From: Lineus longissimus
Lineage: Eukaryota; Nemertea; Pilidiophora; Heteronemertea; Lineidae
Assembly: GCF_910592395.1 (NCBI RefSeq)
Contig: NC_088314.1
Location: 3,722,001 to 3,786,000 of the forward strand
Length of the DNA stretch: 64,000 nt
Reading direction: 5' to 3'
The position numbers and the translations under genes are program-made. This document shows positions 24,901 through 38,804 of the stretch, piece after piece (position 1 is the first letter of the stretch; each line of letters starts with the position of its first letter). Below the pieces are notes generated by a model. It worked only from the letters and a program-made list of their open reading frames with translations. It did no database searches and was not told where the DNA came from.

Positions 24901-27900
24901 TCGAAAATCTAAAGATAAGTGACCGTTTTTGGACAAGGACCTCAGAGACTCAATACCTTTTTGAAGGCAATCCCTAATCAGTATTAAAATTCTTGAACTG
25001 ACTTACAGCTGATGCAAGGGACAGTTGGCTGAGAATGTTCCTAAAGGTATTTCCGAAATCGCGTTGAAGTTCAAGTCCAGGGTCCGTAACTTTGGGAGGT
25101 AATCCAACGCGTCGCCGTTGATCATCTCTAACTGGTTGTGATGCCTGCAAAGTACACAAAATAAAAGAATATCACATCTCTGTCAGAGACATACATGTAG
25201 CTGGAAAATATGTTGTGAAAATGTGAAATTTCCAACCCTAAAAGTCTTTCTCTTTTAAAAGATTATTTAGGACAACCACAGAAAACTTCCGCAACTTCGG
25301 CTGGTTTTAACAATGTCCAACATGTGCCCTTCTCAGTCCAAAACCCAATCTCATTTTCAACAGCTGCTGTAGTTACACACATGCCAGTAAAAGCACATCA
25401 ACAACTATACATTTGTCATACTAGCATTTGTATTGTGCCTCACGGGCACTGCAGGAAAAAACGACTTCCACCAGCTCTCCCGGTGAAAGGTCTCTTCAAG
25501 CCCTGCACGGAGATCTCAGTATTTCCTCACCCAGATCAAATAACGCTGTTTCATCTTGAACAGCTACATGAGGAGAAGTAATCAATTGACCTAATTATGA
25601 CCCATCTAGAATGGTAGTGGTGATCAAATTACATGAAAACAGCATACTTCTACACATCTTTCCATTTTTCTCATGAAAATCATCAGATTCTCAACTTTTC
25701 TTTGGTTTTATTGCGAAGGCGACATTTCGGCCTTCTCACAGTACAAACATTGCAAAATTTATTCTGATGGCAAGAAACTACGAGATCATTGCCAAGTCTA
25801 TTTAGGTCTGTGAGAAACTCAACCAATAATGGGGAAGACTCTGAATTTCAGGCTATTTCGGCTCTTAAAACGCAAATCCTCTCCACGTTGACCATCACCA
25901 CTCGAGATTTTACAAATTCTCTCCCAGCTCTCGCATCCGCGCCCGAACAAAAATCCTCCTCATCCCCGCCACTAATTAAATTTCAAGTGCCTTCTTTACA
26001 GCGTGGCCCGTCATATTCCATGGAACTCAAAATACCCCGTGTTATGTAACACACAGCATTGTTCGTTGTGGGCTATTGTCATTTTGGTGGCCGCAATATT
26101 GCCAAGCTAAATCTGGTCCGAGGCCATCAGCGTGAAGAGATTGGAGCCTAATTTATTGATATTTTGTCTGATGTGTTGCATACTGAAGTGATCCTGCCTG
26201 GATAGCTTTGTCCTGCGCTTCAGGCGGATTTGCCCAATTAAATTTCGCCGAGATGTTTGATGATAGCTGGCAGAGTTGGGCTGATAGCCGTGACATCGTC
26301 ATGGAGAATGAGTGTTGAATGTAAACTTCAGGCACTGGGTGGTGTCATTGGAAGTTTTCATTTGATCATTGCTACCTGTATTGTCCAATCTTGTCATTGG
26401 ACCAGCATTTTGATGTGACGCCAATTAACTGTGCTACACCAGAGGGCTTTTTATTCTACAAAATCTGAAAATTATAAACAGGCCAGGCTTGTTTTTGTAC
26501 CAGTTTTCACTCAAACATTCATGGGAATGTGAGATGTCACTTGGATCAGAGAAATTGTTTCAAGATCATGAGTAACATCATCTTTTTGAACACCAGTGTA
26601 TACTGGCCTTTCAAACCACATCTGACATCCAGTACTGTAGTCTACCCAGTCTATAGATGCTGCATGCACAGAACTTGGTTTAGTTTCTCAATGTAGATGC
26701 GAAAGTCAAAGAGTGGGCCCTAAAGGGTGCACACGATGATGTGACCTACAGAAGGCATAGATCCAGTTTGCAAGTGGGACTTGTTTTAGGGTAAATAAAC
26801 ACATTGAATATCTGAGCAGGGCAAATTGGTCCAACCACATGTATGACAGCTGCTAATGCCAACACTTGTCAAGTTTTTAGCACACAAAAACAAACTAATG
26901 GGACAGAGCTCATACTGAACATTCTGTTTCAGAAGCAGAATCTTGTATCCATAGCAACTTACTTACACTGGCTATGAAAATGTGGCAGGAGTTTCCATTT
27001 CAAAATGATGTTCCAGAGGCACTTTTCAAATACTATCAAGTCGAAAAGTAAGAGCAGCCTCTCTTGTTTATTTTGGTGAATTCAAGCAAAACATCTGTGA
27101 GGGCTACGTCGGCTCCTTCTTCATATTATTCAAATGTTTCATGATTCAAACAAAACTCATGGAGAAAGGAAGGATATGAGGAGAAGTGAATGCCTTAGCT
27201 CTGCTGGAACATCTAGCTAAAACACTACAAGTGTAGCTATGCCAAACATACCCGATGGAGTCCTAGGCCTACTGCACAGTAATTTCTCAGGTTTCCAGCA
27301 GAACATTATTGTTTTATACCAAAGTTATGTTGCAGCACTTTTTCCCCCATCTTTCCATCTATCTTGGCATGTTTTAAGTGCGCCAAGGTGTAAGCAGAAA
27401 TAAGCAATTACATCTCCTTTTTGACAAATGCTCATGTAAACACCGCCTATTTCGCATAGCCAAGGCATTCTAGGTGCGAAAACAACCACCGGCAACGTTG
27501 AGATGGGAGGGTATATCTGACTATTTGCTCTTGACTACTTGAGATGGTCTGCCACTTGTCTGACAAATGGAAGCAAGGCTTTGCTTCAACCTTCCAACCA
27601 GGCTCAAACTAATATCATTAATGGCAAGAACATAGGCGTTTCATGCCAGCGCAACACTTTTAGTAGTCTGACAGAGACTATCGCACGGCCTACTTGCTTG
27701 CTCTTTGAGCGCACGTTTCTGGTTGGCCAAGGAATGGGGTTCAGCTGCATTTCTTAAAATTTGAGTTTTGAAACCTGCCAGTGCACACTCAATTGTAGGC
27801 CAATCACCAACGCTCACAGGAGACAAACTTCGGGCAGAGACCTTTTTTAACCAACAGTTAATCTGGCATACTGGAAGGGCCAACTGGAGAGCGAAAATAA

Positions 27901-30900
27901 GCAAAGTGCCATTGAATACCACTGAAATGGTTCGAGACAGGTGTAATCCAAAAGGTAAGGCAGGAAACATACTTTTTTTCTTGTCCCTTTCAAGTCTTGT
28001 TTATTTATGCAGAGAGGTGCTAAAACTCAGAAGAACAGTGCCCACAATGCGCAATTGATGGCCTGTGTTCCTGAAGGTTGGAAAGAACAACTGCACAGTT
28101 TTACATGACATTTGAAACTGATCCAAAAACCTCTGTATTCAAAAACACTGACTGCAAGAAACCCGCAGTGGAGGAGGAAAAGGGGCATGCCTGGGAACAG
28201 CGGGCAGCGGTTCCTCGACAGTGACATGATCATGGGTCACTCCCAAGCACAACCTAGAGAGGACCGCCAGGGACAAAAGATGGAGGAGCTAGGGAAGTCA
28301 TGGGCGTTGTTGGCCTCCTATGCTCTCAGTCAGAGGAGCTAAGTATTTTGCACGCTATATCACTCCCAAACATAGGCAGACTTCATTAGCGCCAGAGTTG
28401 TTAGCATTGCTAATGTTATTATACAGAACATAACTTCCGTTTCAGTTTTCACAGCGCTAACATGAGACAAGTTGGGAAGAAGTTAGCTTTTGCTAATTGG
28501 GCCGGAGAACATGTACTCGAACATCGCTTTAGCCTCCCGATTTTCTTTATTGGCGATTTCTCCAGTTACACCTCGTCTTCAACGAGCGCCTGTTTTAGCA
28601 GCACAAGGTAGAGAACTCCGATGGGAGATCCTGCAACATGCTCTAGGCCTACCCAAAGGCTCACACCTACGACTTGGAAAAATATAGAGAATCTTGCTTG
28701 TGGGCCGAAAGAAGATAAATTGGTTTATTTTTCAACAGTTTCTAATTCAACAGATTGTAGTCATCATCACATGCACCATGGTACACGTAGAGACTATGCA
28801 TGTGCAAGGGTGAAGTTGATCCTCACCACAATATCAGGCAAACAGTATGGATATTTTGCATAAAATCATTCTCTTGTCAGGATTGTCAATCAAATTGCAC
28901 CTGTACCCACTTTAATTGGTGAGTCGGATTTGGTGAATCAAATACTTACATAAACAGGTAGCTCAGGTTGCCTCCATTTTGGATGTAAGGAATCTCGGTC
29001 AAAAGGTTGTATGAAAGTTTTCTGTAACAAGAAGGAACGAAAACATATTGATGGTTGCAAATATATCTTCTTGGACATGTTTTTTTTACCGTTATGATTT
29101 ATATGATGTGTCACATGTGTGTGGCACGCCAGCGTAATATTTGCCAAACGGTGCAATATTTGCCAAACAGCAGGGGTAGCCTTCATACATAACATGTTGA
29201 AGAGTGCGAACATCTCAATCAAGAACTTGTCAAAAAAAATCTTATCCCCCACCGTTACTATTCAATAGGGCCTTTCAATCACGCAAGACCCACCGGTGTT
29301 TTTCTTCTGATCAGAACTCGCACTATTCACTATGTATTTGATCAGGAACAGTCAACAAGAAATACTTGGTGAATCAATTTTACACCAGGTCGCGAAACGT
29401 TGTAATGAGGCAGCGATATTCCAATCACATTTGAGAATGTTGTCAGCTTGGTGTTAGATCAGACCGAGTCAAAAGACTTTGCATATTTTTAATGCTGTTG
29501 TCTTGGAATGCGAAATGGCTGTCAACGGAAAAAAACTTCTGTGGGTAAAACATTTTTTTAAACTGGAAGGACTGAAGAATCACAACCTGCTTTTCTCAGC
29601 CTTTCAGCGGATACTTACAGAGTTTTCAAGTTCGAAAGATGTTGAAAGATGGAACCATTCAATGAGCTCAGTTGATTGTTACTCAAGTACCTGCAAAGAC
29701 AAAAGTTGGGGAAGAACATTACAAAACAATGCAATTTTTTATATCTCAGGAGCTTATTTGTTTGAATTTTTCACAAGTAACCCTCAAACGAAAGGAAATC
29801 AATTTCCTTATCTACCCCTGTACATAGAGAATACCGTGGAAAAAAATCAAGCAATCCAAAGCAAAACATGAGAACTACCCCTCAACCCCTGATTACATGA
29901 TTAACAAATTATCCACTAAAACCTTTCTTCAGTGTGAATAATGAACTGAATTTTTCACCCCGAGGCCACATGTACAAGTCACGTAACACCCTTTACACAC
30001 CTGGGCTGAATTCCCAATAGCGAATAATAGCATTTCCCTATGAAAGAGAGTTAGCCCAAAAGAACCCTCTGGGAAGTGTACACAGGTGTGCATGAGCACG
30101 TTGAGAACCCTGTGGAAGGTTTTGTGTGAGCACACTCCAAGCAAAGGGGTATTGAAAACGTTAGGGTATTTATACGCTAGCAATAGATCGTAAGGACCAT
30201 GACAACTCATGGAATCTCAATGACTGGAGAGGTTTAGAAAATATCACTAATCAGGGACTTCGAAACTGAATGCCAATAGCAAGCTAAGATGTGTTGGTGA
30301 GAGAAGCACTGAGTGTTTCAAAAATACACCGATGCTCAGCAGATTGAAAGCAATCTGACAAACACCTTCGCTAAAAATGACACTTTGGCCAAGTGACAAT
30401 TTACAAAGAGCTGGAAATCAAGAAGTATACTTCAACAACATTAAGAAAACCATTGTCCTCTGAAGACTGATCTTAAATTTCCCATAAATATGACACAAAT
30501 TCAATAGCCTACTGTTTCACAAAACTATAGTAACTGTGGGTTTCAGGAAAATGTTTGCCTACATCTTGAGAAATGCTCTCCTGTTGCCATGGTAACCAAT
30601 AAATTTCCCCAGCAAGGTAATTAGCATAATCCATATCAACAGCCAGGATGTGTGGATTCTCGCACATCTGACAAGCAGGCTAGCGCTAGCTGCATGTACG
30701 CTCAATCTGTGGTAGCACCTCAACCTCCAAGACAGCTCTGGCTCGTGGCTGACTCACACCAATTTGTTGATAGACATGGCAATACACAGGAGGGTGATAG
30801 CAAAGCCATTTGCCATTCACATCCAAGGGATGCGAAACCCATTCACAGCTTACACTTTGTAGGTCAGACATGAATAATTGTTGCCCATTTTCATTAATGT

Positions 30901-33900
30901 TGTCTCGGGTCTACCAGGAAATTCAGGTTTCGAGTTGACCATCAAACAGCAACAATTCTGACTTGTTGTGGCTGATTTTAAAACTTGAACCGATTCTTTT
31001 TTGGTGGGTGACACACTCACACACAACTGACCACTTGTTGAAGAGTTAGCCATTCTAGACAAACTGGCAATTTCCTCTATTCCATTCTCCCAACGTTTGC
31101 CTATCATCCAGACCAGCAGCCAAGGCAACCCATGGAAACCCCTAGTGCCTGTGTGGCAATGATAAGCACTGTTGTGCACTTAATCATCCAACAATCCATA
31201 TTCACCGGCACGAACTCACCGCAGTTTATATGCATGGTCATGCATATTGGCCATCTGAATAACGCACAGGGCTCCCAAATCAGAATGTGGTATTTATGAA
31301 GACCGAGGGTAGACCTGGCTTCACCACTGTGCGATAGACCTTTTTCAGTTGCCAAACAGAACCTATGCATTAGCGAAGGAGTTAGTTTAGTCATGACAAA
31401 ACACTGTTTGACTTGGCCCTTGTTTCTGTTGGAATAATTCATGAATATTGAGCTCAGACTCAGAGATGGATTTACAAACGCACTGTATAGAGTCTAGTCT
31501 TTCTAAATTATGCATTCATTTTACACATGAAAAGGATTGAAGATTTGGAAAAAGACTGTGAACGCTTCACAACACAACAGGTCAGCTGTCAACAATTTCA
31601 ATACCCACAACTCTTCCAAACTCAATGCCAACTCTCAATGGCAGTCCTCCGAACTAGGTCAACCAATACAGGCACAACAAGAGAATGTCACATTCTTCAC
31701 ACCTTGTACCCTAGCCCGGTCCAGGTGTTCGAGATGGGACCAAGATAAGACACCCTTTCTTGAGATTGTCATAAGAGAAACATACTGGAAGGGCACAAAC
31801 ACAATGATAAGTCACATATTACATGTATTCTAAGCTTTTGACAAGGCATTTTTATAGACTCGCACTGATAAGACATGTTTCGCCTATCAAGTTTTTAGGT
31901 AACTTCAAAAGATTTATTTAATCACTTTGACACCTTGACTTTATTGGGCTATCTCTTGACATTATGACACTCGGTTTTATTGACTTTCAAAATATCAAAA
32001 AATGTGACAAATCGCATTTGTTGAGCATTTCATGGCAACGAGCTTAGCTCAGCAATTCTTCCATTTTTACTATGACTCTATATGTATAGTTCGATCCTTG
32101 ATATCATAGATAGTAATTGCAATTATCAAATGGACTTAGACCTCCAAGACTTCGGAAGTCAAATTCGCTTGGAGAAAACCATAACATAACGTTTTTGCTA
32201 AACTTTTGATGACTGAACTCCTCACAAATACCCTGAGAACAGGAACAGTTTGAAAGGTGACCAAATGTTAGCTAAAAAGCATTTTGCACCGTGGACAGAA
32301 TAGGCAGGCAATACCTTATTTGTCAAAACATACACATTGCTTGGCCCGTGTGTATGCAGAAAGCACTAAGACCCACTTTAATGAGCAAGTATACAACTTG
32401 GCAATCAAAATCTATCTAATGGAATCTAATACAAAATTTAAAGGCCACGGAACTGTCATGATTGTGTTGTGCTTGAATTCACTTTCAGTCAACAGCAAAT
32501 AAATGAATGAATAATTGAACAAAGCAGATAAGAGAGGCGAGTCTCATGATGTATCTCACATTGCAATGATGGTGCCAGATATTGAGATAAATACTGACAG
32601 ACTACATGTATAAAGAAACTTACAGTTCTTCCAGTTTATCCAGATTCTCAAACGCATCGGCCGGTATTTCCTTTATTGTGTTTGAATGTAATGCCCTGAA
32701 GAAGAGAAAACAAACAAAAATTATTTTCGATTTACTTCCTCTGGAATCAAGCCTTCAGGGAGGATTTATAAATAAGAAACATGGGGAGTACAATTTCATT
32801 GAAAATGATGTATAAACTTGTTTTCACGTGATGTAGTTACTGTTGTGGTATGTTGTAGGAGCAGTGTCCTCTGTTTTCAGAGTTCTTAGTCAATAAGTGA
32901 GGAATCAACACAGAGGAGTTTTATTTCAACAGACTTTACGCAACCCATGGTTTGGATAGCACTTTACATTGTTTTACTAGAATTTTAATATTAGATTGGA
33001 AACACTTTTTTCAACACACTGCTATACACTTTCCAGAGTACTCTAAAAATATTGTGTTGACAGCATTTTGGAATTATACAAACAATTGGTTATTTATAAT
33101 TTGAAAGACGTTTGGAGCGAATCACCCTGTAATCTTTTTGTTTTCTCCAAGAGGAGGATGGGTTAATTGAGGGTGTTAAAATGAATTATGGTGTCATATT
33201 TTCCTTCACACTTTCAGGTGGCAGGGTTTTGCAAGCTAATGAATAGAGGTGCAATATACCATCTGGACCCTTGAAACACAGGGTTCCCAAGGGTCATCAA
33301 GAAAAAACAATAGTGTCACTTTTGCCTCCTGGGGTAGGCCAATAAGTTAATTATGTCAGTGTCATAAACCACATAATACGTGAACAGTTCATTAGTTTGT
33401 AGTAATTCTATTGTATTGTATCCTATTCAGTGATCTTTTATAATTTTATAATTATCATTTGGTCACAGAAAGGGCAGTTGGTGAAAAGGGATGAAGTGTG
33501 TATTAGGCAATCAATCAATGCTATCAATAATACCTATTGTTTGGAATTTGGACAAATTAGCAATCAAGGTTAACTAATTGGTGAATTGTCAAATTGGTGA
33601 CCTCACATCACAGCAAATGTGACTCTTGTTCACAAAGAATTGCTTCTCTTTGATGTTCTTACAAACCATGCAATACATGTTAATAGCCACCCCAAGCTAA
33701 AGAGAGCTTGGTACAATTTCATGATTGGTAGGGGTACTGTACTGGTCCCAAATTTGTTATACATGTATTTGGAAGTCTCGTGTTGAGATGGGAATTGCGT
33801 CCAGCTAATAAATGTTTGTCACAATATTTCCTAAATTGGACAATAAAATGTTTAGAATAACTTAGTTTGGGCTTACAACCGATACTGACAACTCCACACC

Positions 33901-34597
33901 ATCCATCACATAATTGCTCAACAACCCAATCTAACCTTTGCACCCATATCATGATATTCTAATTATTTATACTATTCAGAAGTCACCAAAAAACCCTTTT
34001 GAGGTTTAGTTTCTCCACACAGTCATCATTGGTACGGTACGGCCTTGCAAGGATTCACACTAACATTTTACGTTTCCTTTTTTTGACATCATATTCATAT
34101 AAATCATATCATGACATTTGACACTGCTTCATGTGACTTTTGACATTAGGCCTACAAGATAGAGAGCAGTGGTCGGACTTCACTTAAAAACAAGGGTATT
34201 TTTCATGATGCTATGATATGAGTTAGCTCAGGCGGTTTACAAGGAAAACTGACAGCTCTCTCATAACTACAGTTAAAGAGTATAGCTGAACATAGCTCGC
34301 CAATGCACAGAAGTCGAGTAGAAGCCATGCACGCAATACACTACTATCTGTATACAATGTATACGCTTATCGTACAGTGGAAAAAGCGATAGAAAATGAC
34401 GGGAAAACTTACAAGATTGTCACCCAGTTTGGCAGGTCCTTCGGTACTTCCGTCAGTCCCAGCTTACTGCAGTCCACCATAGATCCTAAACAGGAACAGC
34501 TTGACGGACAGAGTATCTTCTGAGATGCGACAGAGGAGAGTAAAAATCCTGCGAAGACAACAAAAGGTGCATAGAAATACAAAAACACTGCGGCCAT
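16691..34597 (-). CDS. LRIG: LRIG family receptor: LRRs + three Ig domains + TM (complete)
   Basis: Eighteen coding exons, read downward: 34597-34413, 32695-32624, 29690-29619, 29021-28950, 25144-25007, 24840-24697, 24234-24091, 22458-22387, 21379-21308, 21046-20903, 20639-20415, 20154-19991, 19774-19178, 18951-18376, 18219-18067, 17737-17486, 17320-17231, 16911-16691. All have GT-AG borders and phase is kept throughout, giving 3,393 nt, 1,130 residues and a TAG stop. Vertebrate LRIG1-3 are about 1,060-1,120 residues. LRIG proteins are single-pass membrane proteins that restrain receptor tyrosine kinase signalling (LRIG1 on EGFR) and modulate BMP signalling. Blocks nearly identical to vertebrate LRIG include [35 protein letters not shown] and [13 protein letters not shown]. 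The order of repeats, the Ig domains and the IYQTRKK juxtamembrane motif settle the family. Invertebrates usually have one LRIG, so no number is assigned. Confidence 0.96.
19178..20154 (-). other. LRIG exons 12-13: LRRCT, Ig1 and Ig2
   Basis: Exon 12 (20154-19991) encodes the C-terminal cap with [10 protein letters not shown] and further cysteines up to the final KC. Exon 13 (19774-19178, 597 nt) is a single exon covering two I-set Ig domains. Each has the Cys pair and a GRYQC or GMYSC terminus, and an IAWQKDGG segment lies in the second. The [13 protein letters not shown] block is almost unchanged from vertebrate LRIGs. Confidence 0.93.
20415..32695 (-). other. LRIG exons 2-11: sixteen leucine-rich repeats
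   Basis: Repeats of about 24 residues with the pattern LxLxxNxIxxIxxxxFxxLxxL are encoded by exons of 72 nt (one repeat: exons 2, 3, 4, 8, 9), 138-144 nt (two repeats: exons 5, 6, 7, 10) and 225 nt (three repeats: exon 11). Every junction is phase 2 and falls at the same point of the repeat. By alignment from memory, exons 4-11 match repeats 2-15 of vertebrate LRIG3, while exons 2 and 3 together occupy the place of repeat 1. This gene therefore has one extra LRR. Exons 8, 9 and 11 carry the most conserved text ([21 protein letters not shown]). Confidence 0.9.
25145..34412 (-). other. Large introns 1-4 of LRIG
   Basis: Introns 1 (34412-32696), 2 (32623-29691), 3 (29618-29022) and 4 (28949-25145) contain no other gene that I can support on either strand and no clear mobile element. 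TAGGCCTA occurs at 27264, 28644 and 34147; TACATGTA at 25192, 31820, 32603 and 33760. Long first introns are a common place for enhancers, but nothing specific is visible. Confidence 0.6.
34413..34597 (-). other. LRIG exon 1: signal peptide and LRRNT
   Basis: The start is the ATG at 34597. Residues 1-25 make a clear signal peptide (hydrophobic run [17 protein letters not shown], likely cleavage after SVAS). The LRRNT cap follows with cysteines C30, C34, C36 and C43 and ends LPNWVTIL at a phase-2 donor. The same frame is open upstream of the ATG but has no other ATG nearby. Confidence 0.9.
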
Positions 34598-34599
34598 AT

Positions 34600-35000
34600 T
34601 GGATTTGGCCCGATGATAGGCCCCGCTCAAAACAGTTCACAAAATCCAAGGCTAGAAGCCTTCAGCGAAGAATATATCCAATGTAATGTTTGTAATTCAT
34701 CACTGTAGTAGTTCATGATACTCCTGCTACACGATTATGATCCTAACTGCCATAGTTCTGTCTCAGAACTGACATAAATTCAACACTGCCATTCTAGCTA
34801 CTGCGGCCGCTCATTTCGACACCCACGTTTTCTTAGGTCGAGTCCGTCAATTGTTACGAGGGTTGTGATTGGCGGAGCGCGCGCACGTGACTGGTATATT
34901 AAATTAACCGAACGCTTGCGGTGTCGTCTGCTTGCGTCGAAAAGTGAAATACACGCTTTCTTTTGCAAAGGAAACCACACACTTGAACCGATTTCATTTA
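34600..35000 (-). promoter_or_regulatory. Probable LRIG promoter region
   Basis: Upstream of the LRIG start the sequence becomes locally GC- and CpG-rich (34801-34920). On the gene's strand it has a CCAAT box at 34868-34872 (read as ATTGG on plus) and a CACGTG E-box at 34884-34889 within GCGCGC sequence. No TATA box is seen in the right place. Placement of the transcription start is not possible from sequence. Confidence 0.45.
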
Positions 35001-37400
35001 ATTGACATTATTTCTTGATTAACTACTACAGAATCAATAAATTGTGTCTTCAAAAAGATGCAACAATCATCTTTAGATTGGGTTGGGTAAACTTATTGGG
35101 CTTTTTGGGAGAGGTATCAATAATATTTTGGGGTATGTAACTTATAATTTCATCATGTTTTGTCAGCCGTCTGAACTTTTCACGCGACCAAAGTCATGGA
35201 ATTGGCAGTAGATATTTGAAGTAGATAAACTACAGTATAAATATATATTTGTAAAAGTTGGTCAATTTGAGTTAACGCAACACTTTTTAAATTCCCAGAC
35301 TGTCGATAATGTTTGTTCTTTTAATCAAATTTGCAGCAACTTTATAATTGATTTTTGGTTGACATTTTCAGTGAAAGTCGTTTGGCTGAGTTTTCCCCTG
35401 ATGTGTACACAATTCATTTGCAAGATGGGGTTGAGGACTTGGTATGCGCTGCGTTGCTCATATAGCCGCGTGTTTTCAATGGAGTCTTTCTAACTTGGAA
35501 ACCACTTGAACTCGATTAAAATATGATGCACCATGGGCGTACAGTGTATCTGTGTGTGGATGCATGCCCAGAAATGCTGAGGAATATACAAATAGTTTCC
35601 CCGGATTTCATTCACCCGTCCGACACATTAGCGAGGTTCCGACTTCATAGCTGATACGCGGACGTAAAATGAAAACGCAAACTTATTCCCGTTGGCGCAT
35701 TTCTCGGTTGAGCTAATAATACGAGGAGTCAATAGTAAGTTAATGACTTATCAGGGGTATAGATCCTCGCTGAGTTATTCTCTCTGCTGAAATCCCAGAT
35801 AAAAGTTCTACCATGAAATTGTCGTATATGGTTCTGCAGACTTATTCTGTCGGCAAACCGGCGATCCGGTAACCAGCTAGAGATTATCATGCTGACTATT
35901 TTGAATTTTACTCATAAGTTGAATGTCATAACAGGACAGCGGCAGCGAGAGTGTGGTCAGGAGCCCAGGCCACGAAAGACCATCTCGCCCTCAACCGGAG
36001 CGCAAATGAACTGAAAGATTGCCACACTCTGGAACGGGCGGGAACTTTGACCACTTCAATGGAAGCGGTTTTTCACGCAACGCTTTTCAGTTACTCAAAA
36101 ATTTTTTTTTTGGCCAAATCTCGGTCTGAAACAGCGTGTCGGGCTTCATTGGCAATTTCCCGCCATTATCATCTTGAGTATGACTCATGCACCCACCGAG
36201 ATCAATAGTGAGGGAGAGGGATCTATGTGATTGATCGATGGTCAGCCCCTCAGGGACAAATATCTGAACATCGTGCTGCATCAAGACCGAGACCGCCCGT
36301 ACATCGCGGTGAAAATCCGCCGATAGAATCAGCGATTCGAGGATTGAAAAGCGAACGAGGGCAAAGGGCCCTCGGTGTGAGCCTTTGACAGATTGTTTCA
36401 CATGTATAGTCATTCTGGGGCCCATGAACATACACGTACGCGGGTTCTTAGGACCTATCTGTAAAGACACTGTAAGAAACGGCGATTGAAAGAGTATGTT
36501 GTATGTAACTCAAATCGTAAGAAGGTGCGCAATTATCACGCCAGGTGCATAGAACAGCACCCACGAACATTTCCAACTCATGTAAACTTTTTCCATGCGT
36601 CTGTTGTGAGATCTTGCTAAATTCGAAACAGTGACTTGCGCGCGTGCAAAATAACCACAGCCTTCTTTAATTCACTGGCCGATTTAACTTGAAATGTTAT
36701 CTATTTGCTTGTTGGAGTTTTCATAATTTTTTCTCCGATCCCGCGATTGCGGGAGTGATCTGAAATCATGATTGTCTTTTGGGGCGTGGTGAGAGGAGAA
36801 CACCAAATGGACACGCCTGTTTAGAACTCCCGACGCACCTACACCAACACTCGGAAATCGCAACGTTGTTGGGGCGAGGTGGTCAGAATGATATCAGCTT
36901 CAATATCGTTCGTTACGAAAAAGATCTTTCTTGCATGTTCATGGGCAGGAGCGTCCAGAACTTCTCAGCTTCCGTTCCGGATGGCATCCATTCTCAAAGA
37001 GAGCTTCTACCCACGCGGTTCGTCCGGCTAAACTTTAGCTTTTAGTTTATGCATTCATTAAGCGTGAGATAAAAGGAAGATTGGCATGCATAAGCGTAAA
37101 ATAAATTTCTGACTACCTATCTCTTATTGGTTGAACACTTGTGAAAACAGACCAACATGCCGCTTGGCTAATATCCCCCACTCGTTCTGCTAACGCGAGA
37201 AACTTCATCCTCCTTTCGTAATCAAAATCGTACAAAAATTTGCTTTATTAGCCGTATTTTGGTTGCAATAGCAGCTTGCCAAGATGTTGATGCGCTTGGC
37301 TTTGTAGCATCAAAGATACGCCCTTGGGGTATCGTTGGCGTAATAAAAGAGCTGTGTTAATGGTTGTTTTTGCCTGGTGTTTTTGCATCCCAGAATCCAA
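35001..37400. other. Gene-poor upstream region
   Basis: Only short overlapping frames on both strands are present (for example 35951-36208 plus and 36087-36470 minus) with no recognisable protein text. The region 35940-36440 is somewhat richer in CpG and could be regulatory, but I see no gene in it. Confidence 0.4.
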
Positions 37401-37420
37401 GTTTTGCCATGTCTTTTTTC

Positions 37421-37499
37421 TTCCTCGTTTTCGTCTTCTGCTGCTTCTTCTTCTTCGTCGTCGCCGTCGTCGTCGTCGGCGTCTTCTTCTTCTTCTTGC
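37421..37499. repeat. TCN-triplet low-complexity tract
   Basis: A pyrimidine-rich run of TTC, TCG, TCC and TCT triplets, interrupted by a few other bases. It creates Arg-rich and Phe/Val-rich frames that have no meaning as proteins. Confidence 0.9.
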
Positions 37500-38804
37500 T
37501 GATTTGGCTTCGTGCGGTCTCGGACTATTCTGGAAGTGACTTTTTATCGAAAACGAATAACATAAAATATCGGGACAAAATTCCTAAAGCTAAAAGTAAT
37601 ATAGCGGTGAAGGAGTTTTTACCACGCTTTTCGATCTCAATATTTTAATACTTAAAAGTTATGTAGTATAAACTCTCTCGTTTCTAAATCCATTCATCCT
37701 CTAATTAAGAGCGTTGATCCACCAGCTATCGTAAATAACAACGATGGATCACGAAAGTATTCTGTAGTATTACAAACTTCAAAGATCGCCAGACTTCTAA
37801 TCTAAATTGATCGATAATGGGCCATAAGTAACTGCGACGAGGATACAAAGTTGAACATCATTTCAGTGACATGAAGAGGCATACCCGTAAGAACAAAGAG
37901 GCGTTCCCATAAGATGACTGTTTATTGAAAATACAAGCTCATCGTCAATGGCATCCATACTAAAACTAACGAAAGAAGGTCGTCTTACTCGCTGGTACTG
38001 CCAAGAAGGCAGTTTCCTTGGTGATATGTCTATTATTTACTGGCAAAGATGGTCACCAGAGGGCATTTTCATTATGATACTGCCAAAAGAGGCCTTCAGA
38101 CTTTTTCCAAGTGATGGGTGCATCCGATAGACTAAACAAGCACATGTATATATAATATAGTGCCGTTATTTCACAAAGAATCGATCCAGTATTCCCAGTA
38201 TGGTTAGACACAATGTAGAAAGAACAATGCTTTACCATATCGCTGCCGACACGCATACATATATACCCTCATCAAAAGTATCTACACGATACAATATGAG
38301 GCCACTTAAAACTTTTATTCGCTGCCACTTCTGTTGAGGTGGCGAACTGCGCTCCGGCATATTCACTATCGAACACGAAATGAGCAGTTGGAGCGTTGCC
38401 TCTTATTGTCACAACACCGGACCGAAATGCCTACTCGACCTGAATCTGAGTTACCCGAAAAATAAGCATTCTCTGAAAAAAGACTATGTGAAAAAAAGTG
38501 GCCGTACCGTACTTTTTTATTTAGAATAATGGGAACTCGAACGGAATGGGGTTGTCCACATTAAATTACAAATTCTGGAAAAAAATTGGTCGGTGAACAT
38601 CAAAATTTGACACGAAACAGCAACCTTTGGAAATGAGGTTCCACTTACTTCTTACGTTGGCCAGATATTAGAACACACCCAATTCAATTGGTTCGTTGAA
38701 TTGATCTGAAGATGCCAAACCGGAAGTCGACATCGCTGAGAGTTTGACCTTGACCTCTATGATAACATTTGTGACTCGCTTGATCGCTTACCATCTGCTT
38801 TTGG

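Noticed and set aside
29479-29871. 130-codon plus-strand frame
   Set aside because: It is antisense to LRIG exon 3 and flanking intron; the minus strand carries the real LRR exon with correct splice sites.
34598-34630. Extending LRIG upstream to a TTG codon at 34630
   Set aside because: An ATG at 34597 directly starts a good signal peptide; a non-ATG start is not needed in an animal gene.
36087-36470. 127-codon minus-strand frame upstream of LRIG
   Set aside because: No recognisable protein text, no splice context, and an overlapping plus-strand frame of similar quality; probably chance in a GC-richer stretch.
37324-37648. Arg-rich and Phe/Val-rich frames
   Set aside because: They arise from the TCN-triplet low-complexity tract.
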